Assembly: GCA_016209905.1 (NCBI GenBank)
Contig: JACQVG010000210.1
Coordinates: 1 to 33,584 of the forward strand
Source: Gemmatimonadota bacterium
GTDB lineage: Bacteria > Gemmatimonadota > Gemmatimonadetes > Gemmatimonadales > JACORV01
Length of the DNA stretch: 33,584 nucleotides
Direction of reading: 5' to 3'
Below, one piece after another: positions 32,130 through 33,584 of this stretch; within the stretch, counting starts at the first letter, position 1, and every line of letters starts with the position of its first letter. The notes beneath the pieces are model-generated. The model was not told where the DNA came from, ran no database searches, and worked only from the letters and a program-made list of their open reading frames with translations. Position numbers and translations under genes: made by a program.

Positions 32130-33056
32130 CTAGTCTCGGGTAGCGCGGCCGCGCAGACGGGCCAGCACGGCCTCCGGATCGGCGAGGAGGTCCCCGAGCA
32201 TCGCACGACCCTGCTTCTGATTCCTCCGCAGCCGCAGCTGCCGTCGGGGCTCGTCAAGCAGACGCCCAATCGCCCTCCCGACGCCGCGGCGGATCGCCCT
32301 GAGCACGCTGGGCGGCAGGACGGCCCTCGCGGCCGTGGCGGCCGCCGTGACCAGGGCCGCATACGCGGACCCGCCGAGCACCGACTCGTCGGGCGGCCGG
32401 CTGACGATGCGGACCGCCCCCTTCAGATGGAACACGAGGTCGTCGTAGATCCGCCCGCACGGGTTCTCTTCCGCCGCCGCGGTGGAATCGCGCATGAAGG
32501 ACCCTGTCAGGCCTTCCAGGTAGGCGCGAAACCCGTAGCCGATCCCCGAATGCTGGAAGGGGCTTTGCTCGCGGAGGTACCGCCGGTACTCGGGGCGGTG
32601 GGTCTCCGCGTCCGACAGGAGGAACGGGGGCCGGCACCGGAGGTAGAACTCCCGGGTGAACATCATGCAGGCCGTGTGGAGCCCTTCGAGCGTCACGAAA
32701 GGGCACTGGTCCGAAAGCCGCCCCGCCAGGGTCTCGGCCCAGTCGGGGCGCACGGGGAACGAGTCGACGTGGAGGGTCACGACGTGGGTCGCTCCCTCCT
32801 CGATCGCCGCTGAGACCAGGTGGTCGAGGTAGTGCGCGTGCTCCTCGTAGCCGGTGAGGTCGGTGCGTGGGCACTCGCGGAGGCGGATCCGGGGGTGCGT
32901 TTCCAGGACCGTCCGGGCCCCGGCCGAGGCCTGCGTCACACAGCCGTAGATGGCGAACGGCACGCGGGTGTTCCTGTCGATCTTCCGCAGGTGCAGCGGA
33001 AGGAGCGGCTCGGTCTGCTCCGTGAGATAGTAGAGGACGACGATTCCCAGGTCCAT
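32130..33056 (-). CDS. Glycosyltransferase-like protein (GT-A fold)
   Basis: 308 aa from ATG 33056; MDLGIVVLYYLTEQTEPLLPLHLRKIDR…ATHVVTLHVDSFPVRPDWAETLA resembles family 2-type GT; FQHSGIGYGFRAYLEG. Confidence 0.6.
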   Translation of the reverse strand: MDLGIVVLYYLTEQTEPLLPLHLRKIDRNTRVPFAIYGCVTQASAGARTVLETHPRIRLRECPRTDLTGYEEHAHYLDHLVSAAIEEGATHVVTLHVDSFPVRPDWAETLAGRLSDQCPFVTLEGLHTACMMFTREFYLRCRPPFLLSDAETHRPEYRRYLREQSPFQHSGIGYGFRAYLEGLTGSFMRDSTAAAEENPCGRIYDDLVFHLKGAVRIVSRPPDESVLGGSAYAALVTAAATAARAVLPPSVLRAIRRGVGRAIGRLLDEPRRQLRLRRNQKQGRAMLGDLLADPEAVLARLRGRATRD

Positions 33057-33180
33057 CGACGAGCCGCTTCGCCCCGGGTGCCGGCAGGAACGAGCTCCGC
33101 CAGCGTAGCCATCCGGGCGCCGCTCCGCAAGGGCGATGTCCGCGCGATTCCTGCCTTCGCCACGCACCGAACATCCACCA

Positions 33181-33584
33181 TTGCGAGCTCACCGACCCTC
33201 TGCTGTCGGGTGACGGCTGGCGTAAACCCCGCGCGCGGGAAGAGCGCGAGCAACGGCGGGGGGCCGGACCCGGCAAGTCGCGGTGCTTTGTGCCGCAGAC
33301 CATCCAGCACGTCCTCGCCGACCGGTTTGCGGGACCATTTGCACTCACCCGCCAGCACCGGCGACCGGCCCTTCACGGCTACCAGGTCCACTTCCAACTC
33401 CCGGTCCCAGTGTCGGCCCAGGCGGTCGTAGTCCAGCTCACTTTCCCGTTGAGAGTCAGATCTCTCCGGATCTCGCGGCAGGTGTGGTCGAAAGCCTGGC
33501 CGACGAACGGGTCGAGGCCGGGCAGGATGCGGCTCTTCAGATCGTGAGCGGGTCCGCGGTCGGCCAGCGCGCTACGGCAATCTC
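33181..33584 (-). pseudogene. Frameshifted C-terminal part of DUF234-type ATPase (AAA) gene, running off the window
   Basis: Frame A: LKSRILPGLDPFVGQAFDHTCREIRR; frame B: YDRLGRHWDRELEVDLVAVKGRSPVLAGECKWSRKPVGEDVLDGLRHKA. Both match DUF234-like order but lie in different frames. Confidence 0.6.

Overview
High-GC, gene-dense bacterial window. The style (Tat-exported TldD, many secreted proteins, GC-rich convergent and divergent pairs) is compatible with Gemmatimonadota, but taxonomy is inference only. From left to right it contains: MPG-type glycosylase; a minus-strand tdh-kbl-M14 peptidase-OMP operon; a minus-strand formate dehydrogenase catalytic subunit with an SDR C-terminal remnant abutting its stop codon; a TldD/TldE pair with a Tat signal on TldD; a 23-aa Lys/Ala microprotein; a tandem-FHA/TM/trypsin-like protease; a methyltransferase-like gene with a CDF transporter; PHP phosphoesterase; RlmI-like MTase; ThiE; MltG; RuvX; Rho; a small two-gene unit ending in a stand-alone HisKA-like mini-protein; an APC permease; and a three-gene secreted cluster with FlgT/CsgG-like features. 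The right end (about 29.8-33.6 kb) is an accessory or decaying region with short tandem repeats, a truncated MNT nucleotidyltransferase, an EvaA-like NDP-hexose 2,3-dehydratase, a glycosyltransferase-like gene and a frameshifted DUF234-type ATPase remnant. The strongest candidates for undescribed biology are the three-gene secreted cluster (25627-29814), the Tat-TldD/unsignalled TldE pair with the adjacent lysine-rich microprotein, the FHA2-TM-protease with a likely leaderless start, and the orphan HisKA mini-protein behind an SD-sequestering hairpin. No CRISPR array, rRNA or tRNA was recognised. All family assignments come from reading motifs, not from database searches.
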